DNA of 64,000 nucleotides, from positions 93,166 to 157,165 of the forward strand of contig NZ_NEGG01000002.1 in assembly GCF_002135295.1 (NCBI RefSeq). Reading direction: 5' to 3'. This stretch comes from Acinetobacter sp. ANC 5054 (GTDB lineage Bacteria > Pseudomonadota > Gammaproteobacteria > Pseudomonadales > Moraxellaceae). Below, one piece after another: positions 39,430 to 48,606 of the stretch. Every line of letters begins with the position of its first letter. Within the stretch, counting starts at the first letter, position 1. The notes under the pieces were generated by a model. The model made no database searches and had not been told where the DNA came from. It worked only from the letters and a program-made list of their open reading frames with translations. A program made the position numbers and the translations under genes.

Positions 39430-39556
39430 ATCTCTGCTTTGGCTTCGTATTGGCATAAGCTTTGCCATTATTGTTTTACTGTCATTGGCTTTACTGCTTT
39501 GGTTCAATACGCCTGAATTATTTGAATATTTCAATCAAGCATTTTGTGCGCATTAA
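39422..39556 (+). CDS. Small single-pass membrane protein (44 aa)
   Basis: An ATG at 39422, inside the last codons of the MFS gene, opens 44 codons: MNESLLWLRIGIS, a hydrophobic helix FAIIVLLSLALLLWF, then an acidic tail ending FCAH. GAGGAGAG lies about 10 bases upstream and is a strong ribosome site. The overlap suggests translational coupling to the transporter. It may be an accessory subunit of the MFS protein, but no family is recognised. Confidence 0.6.
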   Translation: MNESLLWLRIGISFAIIVLLSLALLLWFNTPELFEYFNQAFCAH

Positions 39557-39756
39557 TGCCTTCCACATGCTCATAATCAAACAGTTCAACAGCAAAATTT
39601 TTGCAATAAAATACAGTTTTTATTAAAAGCTGTATTTTCAAGCACATAAATTAATTTATACATATTTTCATATACTTAGAATATTTTTTAATTTTTCAGC
39701 ATCGAGGTTATTTCTTAGATTAGTACTCAACAAAACATAAATTGAGAACTTTTGAA

Positions 39757-40713
39757 ATGACCGCTTTAACTCAACTATCGCAAGCGATTCATGATGCACC
39801 CCTTTGGCATCAAGCAGATCTTTACCAAGACCCAAGTGAAATTAGAATTGAACCACAACATGACCAAGCTCTCGGGGCAGTCGTTTATGGTTTAGATGCC
39901 CGTAAAGCACAAGCAGGCGAAACCATTTATCGTTTAAAGCAAGCATTAGCAGAGCATTTAATTCTTATTTTTAAAAACCAAAGTTTGGATGACCTGCAAT
40001 ATCTCGCCTTCACCAGCTACTTTGGTTCTATATTCCGTCCGGGTGCAGACATTCCCGTACTCGCATCACAAAACGATACAGGTACTCCTCCAGATGTGGT
40101 TCCAGTGTCTAATGCGGTAGGTCAAGGCGACTACACGGGTCATGGCGAATTGGCTGCACATGCAGACCATCAATGGACACCTCTACCCTCATTTGGTTCA
40201 TTGCTATATGCCATTGAACTGCCACAGGATGGCGGACAAACTTCATGGTTCAATACCATTAAAGCCTATGAGGCATTAAGTGAAGACACTAAACAACATA
40301 TAGACTCATTACAGCTGATCACCTATAACCCCTTTGTCCGTGCCAAAAGTAACAAGGGCACAACGGGTTATGGTTCAACGCCACTCTATCGTTTTAAAGA
40401 TCAGCCGATCGTTGGACATGCTTACCCTCACCCATTGGTACGTACCCATCCTGAAAGTGGTCGCAAAGGTTTATGGTTAAATGAACGTTCTGAAGTTGAA
40501 TTGGTTAATTATAACGATCAAACAGGTAGTCAATTAATTGCCAACCTCCGTGAACACCTATTAAAACCTGAATTTCGTTATGAACATCATTGGGAACAAG
40601 GAGACATCGTTTTTTGGGATAACCAAGCTACATTACATGCCCGCCGCCCATTTCCATCAGATCAACGACGATTACTGAAACGCATCAGTCTTGCAGGAGG
40701 CCGCCCTTACTAA
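39757..40713 (+). CDS. TauD/TfdA-family 2-oxoglutarate-dependent dioxygenase
   Basis: A 318-residue Fe(II)/2-oxoglutarate dioxygenase. The iron ligands are His135 and Asp137 in AAHADHQW and a distal His (about 294) in ATLHARRPF. The 2-oxoglutarate-binding Arg is in the QRRLLKR block after it. The family includes taurine, 2,4-D and alkylsulfate dioxygenases, and the substrate here cannot be read. The ATG at 39757 is chosen over an upstream TTG. No sulfonate transport genes are adjacent. A long-range inverted repeat follows the gene. Confidence 0.85.
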   Translation: MTALTQLSQAIHDAPLWHQADLYQDPSEIRIEPQHDQALGAVVYGLDARKAQAGETIYRLKQALAEHLILIFKNQSLDDLQYLAFTSYFGSIFRPGADIPVLASQNDTGTPPDVVPVSNAVGQGDYTGHGELAAHADHQWTPLPSFGSLLYAIELPQDGGQTSWFNTIKAYEALSEDTKQHIDSLQLITYNPFVRAKSNKGTTGYGSTPLYRFKDQPIVGHAYPHPLVRTHPESGRKGLWLNERSEVELVNYNDQTGSQLIANLREHLLKPEFRYEHHWEQGDIVFWDNQATLHARRPFPSDQRRLLKRISLAGGRPY

Positions 40714-40774
40714 GGATTAAATAATCAAATAGCTAAACGATAAAAGAACAAGAACAAGAACGACGTTTTAAAAT

Positions 40775-40844
40775 GACAGATCTTCAGTAGCGTATAAAAA
40801 CATAAATTTAGAATAAAAATAATCATACTGCTTGAAGATCTGTC
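40775..40844. repeat. 12-base inverted repeat with a 46-base spacer
   Basis: GACAGATCTTCA at 40775-40786 and TGAAGATCTGTC at 40833-40844 are perfect inverse copies. They lie between the converging dioxygenase and LysR genes. They may mark a small mobile-element remnant or a long hairpin at transcript ends. The T-run expected of a terminator is absent. Confidence 0.5.
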
Positions 40845-40850
40845 CCCCAT

Positions 40851-41756
40851 TTATTCAACTTCTAGCGCTTTAAACTCCGCAATCAAATAATCTAGCAATG
40901 CTCTCACAGCAGGCAACATGCCTTGTCTAGTTGCATAGGCAACATGGATGACACCTTGTGGTAGTTGCCACATTGGTAAAAGCTCGATGAGTTCTCCACT
41001 TTTAAGTTCTTCCCTTACAAAAACCAAAGGTAAAGACACGACACCAATGCCCGACATGGCAGCGAATTTCATAGCACTAAAGCTATCGGTTCTCAGCCGT
41101 GGGCTATACTCAATTTGCTGAGTTTGGCTTTTTTCACGATGTCGAAAATCCCAATAGTGTTTTGGTCGATCAAAACCAATGGTCGGTAGATCTGCTAAAT
41201 CCTCTAAATTTTCAGGCAATGTATGTTCTTGAAATAATTGCGGTGATGCGACCAATACATGCTTCCACGCATCTAAATCACGCACAATCAAATCACTATC
41301 CATTAAAGGCATATTACGCACACGTATGGCTAAGTCCACGCCTTCTTCAATCACATCCACCCGATGATTGGTTGCCCATAAGTGCACATTCACTTCAGGA
41401 TAACGCTGCATAAAATTAGTGATCATTTGCGCCACAGGCATCTCAACCAGTGCAACTGGGCAGGAAATTTTGATGACGCCACAGAGCTGATCATGCAAGG
41501 TGCTATAGACAAAGTTTTCAGTTTTTTCCACTTCATCTAAAATGCTAACGCAATGAATATAGAACTGTTGTCCTATTTCAGTCACCGTAAATTTACGAGT
41601 ATTACGTTGAATTAAGCGCACATCTAACCGCGCTTCCAATTCCGAAATACGGCGCGAAAGTTTAGATTTAGTAATACCGAGCGCTTCACTGGCTTTAGTA
41701 TATCCCTGATATTTCACTACTTGCACAAAGTAGTAGTAGTCATTCAAATTTTGCAT
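40851..41756 (-). CDS. LysR-family transcriptional regulator
   Basis: A LysR regulator of 301 residues from the ATG at 41756. The N-terminal helix-turn-helix is GYTKASEALGITKSKLSRRISELEARL. An effector domain follows, of the CrgA-like group (DLAIRVRNMPLMDSDLIVR). An upstream in-frame ATG at 41807 would add 17 residues rich in polar residues, and both starts are possible. It is divergent from the pirin gene, about 100 bases away, which is its probable target. Confidence 0.88.
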   Translation of the reverse strand: MQNLNDYYYFVQVVKYQGYTKASEALGITKSKLSRRISELEARLDVRLIQRNTRKFTVTEIGQQFYIHCVSILDEVEKTENFVYSTLHDQLCGVIKISCPVALVEMPVAQMITNFMQRYPEVNVHLWATNHRVDVIEEGVDLAIRVRNMPLMDSDLIVRDLDAWKHVLVASPQLFQEHTLPENLEDLADLPTIGFDRPKHYWDFRHREKSQTQQIEYSPRLRTDSFSAMKFAAMSGIGVVSLPLVFVREELKSGELIELLPMWQLPQGVIHVAYATRQGMLPAVRALLDYLIAEFKALEVE

Positions 41757-41858
41757 GATTGTTTCATTTTTAGAATAATCTGTTGATGATTTCGCCCTGT
41801 CATTCACAAACTATACCTCAATAATAGAAGTATGAAACAACAGATTGAGGTTAATAAC

Positions 41859-42710
41859 ATGAATACAATTCAACGTGTTTATCAAAGTGATCGGAGTACT
41901 TGGGTCGGTGATGGATTCCCAACAAATTCAATGTTGCCCATGCAAGAGTTAGGCAATCAGACCAGCCCGTTTCTTGTTATGGGTTATACCGGTCAGTACC
42001 AATTTTCACCAAGTCAACATAAGCGTGGTGTAGGTATGCATCCACATCGTGGTTTCGAAACTGTGACGATTGTGTATGAAGGTGAACTTGAGCATTCGGA
42101 CTCAAAAGGCAATCACGGCACAATCGGTCAAAATGAAGTGCAATGGATGACAGCAGCTCGCGGCATCATGCATGAAGAACGTCACTCAGCACATTTTGCT
42201 CAACATGGCGGTACTTTAGATATGGTTCAACTTTGGGTCAACTTACCAAGTCATGCCAAAATGTCTGAACCACGTTATCAGGAATTGACCGCTGCCAATA
42301 TTCCCCAAATTGAATTGGAGAATAACGCAGGTATAGTTCGAATAATTGCAGGTGAATACGAATCGACTCAAGGCGCAGCTGAAACCTATAGTCCTTTAAA
42401 TGTACTGGACATTCGTTTAAATGCAGATGCGACTCAAAGTTTTAAATTGGACCCTGCGTGGAATAACATGATTTTCGTCCTCAGTGGCTCCATTGAGATT
42501 GATGGTCAGTCTTATACACCAATGCAAACACTGTATGTGAATGCAGATGCAACTGAGGTGTCAATTCATGCCAATGAAGCAAGCAAACTGTTGATTCTTG
42601 GTGGTGAGCCGTTAAATGAACCCATTGCAGCACATGGTCCATTTGTCATGAATCCAGAAGACGAAATCCGCCAAGCCTTTTATGACTTTCAACATGGTCA
42701 TTTTGCTTAA
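41859..42710 (+). CDS. Pirin-family protein
   Basis: A 283-residue bicupin. The iron-binding cupin motif is GMHPHRGFETVTIVYEGELEHSDS (His and Glu ligands, given in outline), followed by QWMTAARGIMHEERH, typical of pirin. The C-terminal cupin has YSPLNVLDIRL and NAFVLSGS-like strands and GGEPLNEPI. Some pirins have quercetinase activity and others are regulators. The ATG at 41859 has GAGG upstream and is preferred over 41832. Divergence from a LysR gene suggests regulated expression. Confidence 0.9.
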   Translation: MNTIQRVYQSDRSTWVGDGFPTNSMLPMQELGNQTSPFLVMGYTGQYQFSPSQHKRGVGMHPHRGFETVTIVYEGELEHSDSKGNHGTIGQNEVQWMTAARGIMHEERHSAHFAQHGGTLDMVQLWVNLPSHAKMSEPRYQELTAANIPQIELENNAGIVRIIAGEYESTQGAAETYSPLNVLDIRLNADATQSFKLDPAWNNMIFVLSGSIEIDGQSYTPMQTLYVNADATEVSIHANEASKLLILGGEPLNEPIAAHGPFVMNPEDEIRQAFYDFQHGHFA

Positions 42711-42987
42711 GCTTAGATACACCATGCTCAACTTGATGTTGAGAATCACATGAAAAAGCCCATCACAAGATGGGCTTTTTTTGGCCTTATAAAATGCTTT
42801 TTTCATGTTTGAGCGGCATTTTTTCTAACTAATTAGGACATCTCGATATCTATACAGACCATAAGTTTTGCAGATATTTGACGATATCTAACAACATCAA
42901 GATGTCATAATTTTGTTCTATCATTGGTAATTGTTCATTGATACTGCTTCTAAAAAATCAAATTCACAACAGCACTTAAAATTAAAA

Positions 42988-44238
42988 ATGGATAAAAAGT
43001 TTGCCTTACCAATTTCATATCAACATTTATGGATGAGTTTTTTTAAACTCGGTTGCATTGCTTTTGGTGGCCCTGCTGCGCACTTGGTATTGTTTTATCG
43101 CTATTTTGTTCAGCAGCAAAAATGGCTTTCTGAAAATGAATACTCACATCTTTTGACTTTGGCTCAATTACTTCCCGGTCCCACCAGCAGCCAAGTCGGT
43201 ATGGCGATTGGCTATTCACTCAAAGGTTACCAAGGTGCGATAGTCGCATGGTTTGGTTTTACCTTACCTTCTGCTGTAGTTATGACAGTCATTGCATTAA
43301 TTGGACTGCAATACGCTGAATTATTTTCAAATCAATTCTTTCATATGATTCAACTTATTGTCATTGCTGTGGTTGCATGGGCATTTTGGCAAATGATGCG
43401 TAGTTTCTGTCAGACAAAATCACAATATTTATTAATGCTTTGTGCAGGATTTTTTGTATATTTCACGACCACTGCATTCAATCAAATTTTAGTCATTCTA
43501 TTTGCAGCACTCATCGGGCTTTTCCTGTATCGAAAAAATTGTTTTCAGACTAGGCAAGCTTCTGTACCCACTGCAGCAAACCCCATCGATTTAAAGCATC
43601 AAAATCTCTACTTCAGAACTCTAAAATGGTCTTGGCTATGGCTAGTTGCTTTTATTAGCCCCTTCTTGATTTTTCACTTATGTGAAATAACCCGTCATGC
43701 CACTTCTTGCTACAGCTTAGAAAGCTTTTATCGCACGGCCTCATTAGTCTTCGGCGGTGGACATATTATTTTGCCTTTTTTGCATCAAGATTTTGTGCAA
43801 AATGGCATGATTAGCAACGAAACTTTTGATTTAGGATATGCTGTTGCACAGCTCATGCCCGGCCCATTATTTAGTTTTGCATCATATTTAGGTCCCTTTT
43901 TACCCATAAGCTCATCCAACGTGATAAATGCCATACTGGCAACGGTGGCAGTTTTCCTACCCTCATTCTTTTTACTGTTCGGGCTTTTACCTTATTGGTC
44001 AAAGCTGATGAACTATTCGATCATTTTTAATGTGATTAAAGCCGTTAATGCCGCTGTTGTTGGATTATTACTCTGCTTACTCATTCAAATGGGACAAAAG
44101 TACATCCTACAAGCTGTAGACGTCTTATTTATCGTGTTCGTCATTGTTCTTTTGCGGAGCAAAATACCCGTATGGGTGAGTTTAATGGTTAGCTTTGCTG
44201 TGTATTTTGGGCTGTTGAATATCCTCAATACACTATAA
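42988..44238 (+). CDS. chrA: Chromate transporter (long, two-domain ChrA)
   Basis: A 416-residue inner-membrane protein with two CHR domains. The N-terminal half has FKLGCIAFGGPAAHLVLFYRYFV-type sequence and LAQLLPGPTSSQVGMAIG. The C-terminal half repeats the theme with SLVFGGGHIILPFL and VAQLMPGPLFSFASYLG. Family members extrude chromate. The ATG at 42988 is chosen over a TTG at 42931. The stop overlaps the end of the convergent ATPase gene by six bases. No chrB is nearby. Confidence 0.88.
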   Translation: MDKKFALPISYQHLWMSFFKLGCIAFGGPAAHLVLFYRYFVQQQKWLSENEYSHLLTLAQLLPGPTSSQVGMAIGYSLKGYQGAIVAWFGFTLPSAVVMTVIALIGLQYAELFSNQFFHMIQLIVIAVVAWAFWQMMRSFCQTKSQYLLMLCAGFFVYFTTTAFNQILVILFAALIGLFLYRKNCFQTRQASVPTAANPIDLKHQNLYFRTLKWSWLWLVAFISPFLIFHLCEITRHATSCYSLESFYRTASLVFGGGHIILPFLHQDFVQNGMISNETFDLGYAVAQLMPGPLFSFASYLGPFLPISSSNVINAILATVAVFLPSFFLLFGLLPYWSKLMNYSIIFNVIKAVNAAVVGLLLCLLIQMGQKYILQAVDVLFIVFVIVLLRSKIPVWVSLMVSFAVYFGLLNILNTL

Positions 44239-45351
44239 GTCATCATCCTCAACAAAACGTGCGCCCTTCACTACCGTTTCGCCATTTTCTTGATCAAGCT
44301 GATAATGCTGCACTTCACAATATTGTTTAATCATTTCCGCCAATTCATTGGAATGCGTGGTCAACCATAACTGAGTATAGCGACTGGCTTCAGCAATCAA
44401 CCTTGCCAAAGCTGGTAACAAATCGGGATGCAAACTATTTTCTGGCTCATTTAATGCCATAAAATTGGGAGGACGTGGACTCAGTAAAGCCACAGCTAAA
44501 CATAAAAACCTTAATGTACCATCTGAAAATTCTGCACTTTCTAAAGGACGTAAAATCCCCTCTTTTTGCATCATCATTTGAAAGCGACCACCCATTTCCT
44601 GTACAAAAAATTGACTGTGTGGAAATGCCTGATCTAACACCTCAAAGAGCGTTTCACTTTGCCCACGCTCGCGTAAGGTTTCAAATGCTGCAGCTAAATT
44701 TGTACCATCATGTGAAAGTATGGGTGAACGAATCCCCACTTGTGGAACCCGCATGGGTGAATTGCCACTGACGGAAAATTCATGATAAAAACGCCAGTTC
44801 CGCATTGTCTCACGTACTTGTGACACTTCAGGATACAAATGTGGATCGGACAATTGCCCAAAGATGGAATCTTCTTGCGTCAACGTCATGGGGTAGGAAA
44901 TTCGCTGATCATCGACATTTTTTAAAAAAGCAGCTTGGTTCACCCGATCCATCAACTCACTCATTGAACGCCGTTGATAACCACTTAACCAAATATTTTC
45001 TTTTTTCACCAAAGGATCGAGTGCAAACATCGTAATCAAAGGTTCAGGAAAACCGATTTCTAATTGATATTCATAATGCTCCATCTCAACCGCGAGCTTC
45101 ATACGTTTCGGATCTTTGGCTCGATCACCTGCGCGGTGACCACCCGCCCACATGATTTTTTGAATGCCACCTTCATTGGCAATCGCTTGCGACAACTGCC
45201 CATTTGCAGCTTCATGTAATAAACGCACTGCTTTATATAAATTGGATTTTCCACAACCATTGGGACCGCTAATAATATTCAGCCGTGACAATGCCAAGTT
45301 CATCTTATGAATGGAACGAAATCCTTGAATGGACAGAGAACGTATGGTCAT
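44233..45351 (-). CDS. AAA-family ATPase (RecF/OLD-like, stand-alone)
   Basis: A 372-residue SMC-like ATPase without a coiled coil. Walker A GPNGCGKS is at 29-36. A signature-like LESAEFSDGTLRFLCL is near 270, and ALNEPENSLHPDLLPAL carries a Walker B region with Asn in place of the usual Asp. A switch His lies in LTTHSNEL. This NEPE variant is common in this stand-alone family. Roles in DNA repair or phage defence are known for relatives, but none can be assigned here. It is convergent with chrA, with a six-base overlap. It shows no nuclease domain. Confidence 0.82.
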   Translation of the reverse strand: MTIRSLSIQGFRSIHKMNLALSRLNIISGPNGCGKSNLYKAVRLLHEAANGQLSQAIANEGGIQKIMWAGGHRAGDRAKDPKRMKLAVEMEHYEYQLEIGFPEPLITMFALDPLVKKENIWLSGYQRRSMSELMDRVNQAAFLKNVDDQRISYPMTLTQEDSIFGQLSDPHLYPEVSQVRETMRNWRFYHEFSVSGNSPMRVPQVGIRSPILSHDGTNLAAAFETLRERGQSETLFEVLDQAFPHSQFFVQEMGGRFQMMMQKEGILRPLESAEFSDGTLRFLCLAVALLSPRPPNFMALNEPENSLHPDLLPALARLIAEASRYTQLWLTTHSNELAEMIKQYCEVQHYQLDQENGETVVKGARFVEDDDL

Positions 45352-45438
45352 AAAAATCCTAATCTATTTTTTTAAATTTTTGGCTTAGTGTTATGGTCGC
45401 TATTTTTTTACGATGATCATGGCGATTTTACTCGAAAT

Positions 45439-45472
45439 AAAAAAGCCTGCAAGTTGACACTCACAGGCTTTC
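45439..45472 (-). terminator. Terminator of sthA
   Basis: The stem AAAGCCTG / CAGGCTTT has a 14-base loop and is followed on the minus strand by TTTTTTATTT. It lies about 65 bases after the sthA stop. Confidence 0.7.
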
Positions 45473-45537
45473 ATTAGAATTGAAAAGTTTAAATCTTCTA
45501 TTTTCAGCTAGTGAAAATGAGGACTTAAACGCTCAAC

Positions 45538-46953
45538 TTAGAATAAACGGTTCATACCATTTAAGGTGGCAACACGATAAGCTTCCGCCATGGTTGGATA
45601 GTTGAATGTCGTTTCCACAAAATACTTGATAGTATTTTTAGGACTATTCATTACCGCTTGGCCAATATGGATAATTTCCGCTGCGTTATTACCAAAGCAA
45701 TGCACGCCCAAAATTTCCAAAGTATCACGATGGAACAAGATTTTAAGCTCGCCCACGGTATCACCTGTAATTTGCGCACGTGCAAGGTGACGGAATGATG
45801 CTTGTCCAACTTCGTACGGAATTTTTTCTTCAGTTAACTGTTGTTCAGTCTTACCAATTGATGAAATTTCCGGAATGGTATAAATCCCTGTTGGAATATC
45901 CGTTACAGGAGCAATACCTTCTTCACCACTCATATTCGAACCTGCACAACGACCTTGGTCATATGCAGCAGAGGCAAGTGATGGCCAACCAATCACATCA
46001 CCCGCAGCGTAGATATTTTCTACTTCTGTTTGGTATTGATCATTTACAGTCAATTGACCACGACTATTTGGTTTAATGCCAACATTTTCAAGGCCCAAGC
46101 CATCTGTATTACCAGAACGACCGTTACACCATAAAATTGCATCAGCTTTAATTTTCTTACCACTGAGTAGATGAAGCACAACATGGTCGTCATGTGTTTC
46201 TAAATGATCAATTTGTTCGTTATGACGAATCAATACACCTTGTTCACGTAAACGATATGACAATGCATCTGAGATTTCATCATCTAAGTAGCTGAGCAAC
46301 TTGTGTTGTGTATTGATCAAATCAACTTTGTGATCAAGACCAATAAAGATAGATGCATATTCACAACCAATTACACCTGCACCATAAATGATGATTTTTT
46401 GAATTGAATAATCCAAATCCAAAATTTTGTCTGAATCAAAGACACGAGGATGGTTAAAATCAAGTGCAGCGGGACGGTACGGACGTGAACCTGTCGCAAT
46501 CACCAATTGCTGAAAAACTAAAGTTTCAGTCATGCCTTCATTGGTGAAAATTAGTGCTGTATTTTGATCTTGAATATATGCACGGCCATGATAGATATCA
46601 ATTTTGTTACGGTCATAAAAACGTGAGTGAGTTTCAACTTGCTGTTGAATCACTTTATGTGCATTACGTAACACCTGTTTCATGGTGAATTGTTTCCATT
46701 CACCTACTTTTTGGAACATTGGGTCACGTTGGTAACGCAAAATGCTTGAAACTGTCTGACGCAACGCTTTACTAGGGATCGTGCCGACATGGGTACAGTT
46801 ACCGCCAAGCTGTTCACGCATATCTACAATGGCAACTCGCTTACCAGATTTAGCAAGTTTCATTGCAGCGCCTTCACCAGCAGGGCCTGAGCCAAGAACT
46901 ACCGCATCGTATTTCACGAAAGTTCCACTTACGACCTCTTTCTTACGTGGCAT
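45538..46953 (-). CDS. sthA: Soluble pyridine nucleotide transhydrogenase
   Basis: A 471-residue FAD enzyme that exchanges hydride between NADPH and NAD. The FAD loop is [16 protein letters not shown] near 20-35. [16 protein letters not shown] near 51-66 keeps only one of the redox cysteines found in disulfide reductases, as is typical of SthA. The NAD-binding loop [16 protein letters not shown] lies near 187, and the dimer interface is at the C-terminus. It is monocistronic. The product balances NADPH in the cytoplasm. Confidence 0.95.
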   Translation of the reverse strand: MPRKKEVVSGTFVKYDAVVLGSGPAGEGAAMKLAKSGKRVAIVDMREQLGGNCTHVGTIPSKALRQTVSSILRYQRDPMFQKVGEWKQFTMKQVLRNAHKVIQQQVETHSRFYDRNKIDIYHGRAYIQDQNTALIFTNEGMTETLVFQQLVIATGSRPYRPAALDFNHPRVFDSDKILDLDYSIQKIIIYGAGVIGCEYASIFIGLDHKVDLINTQHKLLSYLDDEISDALSYRLREQGVLIRHNEQIDHLETHDDHVVLHLLSGKKIKADAILWCNGRSGNTDGLGLENVGIKPNSRGQLTVNDQYQTEVENIYAAGDVIGWPSLASAAYDQGRCAGSNMSGEEGIAPVTDIPTGIYTIPEISSIGKTEQQLTEEKIPYEVGQASFRHLARAQITGDTVGELKILFHRDTLEILGVHCFGNNAAEIIHIGQAVMNSPKNTIKYFVETTFNYPTMAEAYRVATLNGMNRLF

Positions 46954-47160
46954 TCAAAGCTCCTTACAAAATATTTCTTTAGTCTGGGCTCTATTATGAC
47001 GTATATCCTAACTTTTTTGGATATTTAGCTCACACATATTATGTGATAACCACATTTATTATATGAATACTGTTTCCCCCCTATTTCAGCTCAAGTCCGT
47101 TATAATAAACGAGCTATTTTTTTGAATATCTCCTCGTCAAAAACAGTGGAAAAGTTGAAT

Positions 47161-48174
47161 ATGTCTGAGAACCGTAAACCTGAACAAGGTGTCAAACTTC
47201 GTGGCGCAGAAAAAGTCGCTCGCATACCTGTGAAGGTTGTGCCAACGGTTGAAACGCCTCGTAAGCCTGACTGGATTCGGGTCAAAATGGCTGCTCCTGA
47301 TGAAGTTCAACGCATTAAAACAACTTTACGCGCACAAAAATTACATACCGTGTGTGAAGAAGCGGCATGCCCGAACTTACCAGAGTGCTTCGGTGGTGGT
47401 ACTGCAACCTTTATGATCATGGGCGACATTTGTACACGTCGTTGCCCATTCTGTGACGTTGCCCATGGCCGTCCAAATGCTTTAGATCCTGATGAACCAC
47501 GTCACATGGCAGAAACGATTGCCAATTTAGGTTTGAAATATGCGGTCATCACATCTGTAGACCGTGACGACTTGATTGACGGTGGTGCACAGCATTTCGT
47601 TGACTGTATTAAAGAAGCACGTGATCTTAGCCCTAAAACGCTACTTGAAATTTTAGTACCTGACTTCCGTGGTCGTATGGATGTTGCCCTTCGTATTATG
47701 ACGGAGTGCCCACCAGACGTGTTCAACCACAACATTGAGACTGTGCCTCGTTTATACAAAGCGATGCGTCCGGGTTCAGATTATCAACATTCTTTGAACT
47801 TACTTAAAATGTTTAAAGAATACTGCCCAGATGTTCCAACCAAATGTGGTTTGATGGTGGGTATTGGTGAAACTGAAGAAGAAGTGATTGCACTGCTTGA
47901 TGATTTACATGCGCATGGCGTGGACTATGTGACGATTGGTCAATATCTGCAACCTTCGAAAGAACATGCTCCAATTGACCGCTTTGTAACTCCTGAAGAA
48001 TTTGATCGTTATACAGAACATGGTCAAAAATTAGGTTTCAGAAATATTTGGGCTGCGCCAATGGTGCGTTCAAGTTACTTCGCTGACCGCCAGTACTATG
48101 GTGAACCAGTTCCAGCTGTACGCCGTAAAGTTGACCCTGCCAAGAAAATTGCTGTGCAAACCATTGAAGCTTGA
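47161..48174 (+). CDS. lipA: Lipoyl synthase
   Basis: A 337-residue radical SAM enzyme inserting two sulfurs into protein-bound octanoate. The auxiliary cluster ligands are Cys65, Cys70 and Cys76 ([12 protein letters not shown]). The radical SAM cluster ligands are Cys91, Cys95 and Cys98 (CTRRCPFC). The C-terminal RSSY motif (MVRSSYFAD) provides the Ser ligand. The ATG at 47161 is preferred over a TTG 39 bases earlier. A TATAAT at 47101-47106 is a likely -10. lipB is not adjacent. Confidence 0.96.
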   Translation: MSENRKPEQGVKLRGAEKVARIPVKVVPTVETPRKPDWIRVKMAAPDEVQRIKTTLRAQKLHTVCEEAACPNLPECFGGGTATFMIMGDICTRRCPFCDVAHGRPNALDPDEPRHMAETIANLGLKYAVITSVDRDDLIDGGAQHFVDCIKEARDLSPKTLLEILVPDFRGRMDVALRIMTECPPDVFNHNIETVPRLYKAMRPGSDYQHSLNLLKMFKEYCPDVPTKCGLMVGIGETEEEVIALLDDLHAHGVDYVTIGQYLQPSKEHAPIDRFVTPEEFDRYTEHGQKLGFRNIWAAPMVRSSYFADRQYYGEPVPAVRRKVDPAKKIAVQTIEA

Positions 48175-48606
48175 TGCTACTTTGAGTTAAGCCCCAAAAC
48201 CCCTCCTCGTGAGGGATTTTTTATGTCCTGTTAAATGATTCATTTCATTTAAAACTTACTTAAGTCTACATTTATCTCACAGTTGTCACTTTTACATCGC
48301 TTAAAAATCACTCTATTTTAAAATAAATCATATTCAGATTTATGTGCGTATTCATCTCAATTTTGCTGCTATTGCGTTTTCAAATGCAAAAATAAAGAGG
48401 CGCTAAAGTTGATATCCACACTAAATTTGAGTCCATATTAATTTAATAATACTTCACTAATTAGAATTCACTGTGCTACCCGAGAAGGGCGTTTTAGGTT
48501 TTGATCATTCTAGGACGATATACAGTCCATAATGACATTGTACCGACCCAAAATCTCTAAATCCCCCTCTCTCGCGTTAATCGCATATTCAAATGGAGGG
48601 TAAGCA
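48175..48606. other. Intergenic region between lipA and fadE
   Basis: A 432-base stretch with the lipA terminator at its start and the fadE promoter and strong ribosome site (GGAGGG, 6 bases before ATG) at its end. No other feature is supported. Confidence 0.55.
48196..48222 (+). terminator. Terminator of lipA
   Basis: The stem CCCTC / GAGGG, extended by A/T pairs, has a CTCGT loop and is followed by TTTTTT. Confidence 0.8.
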
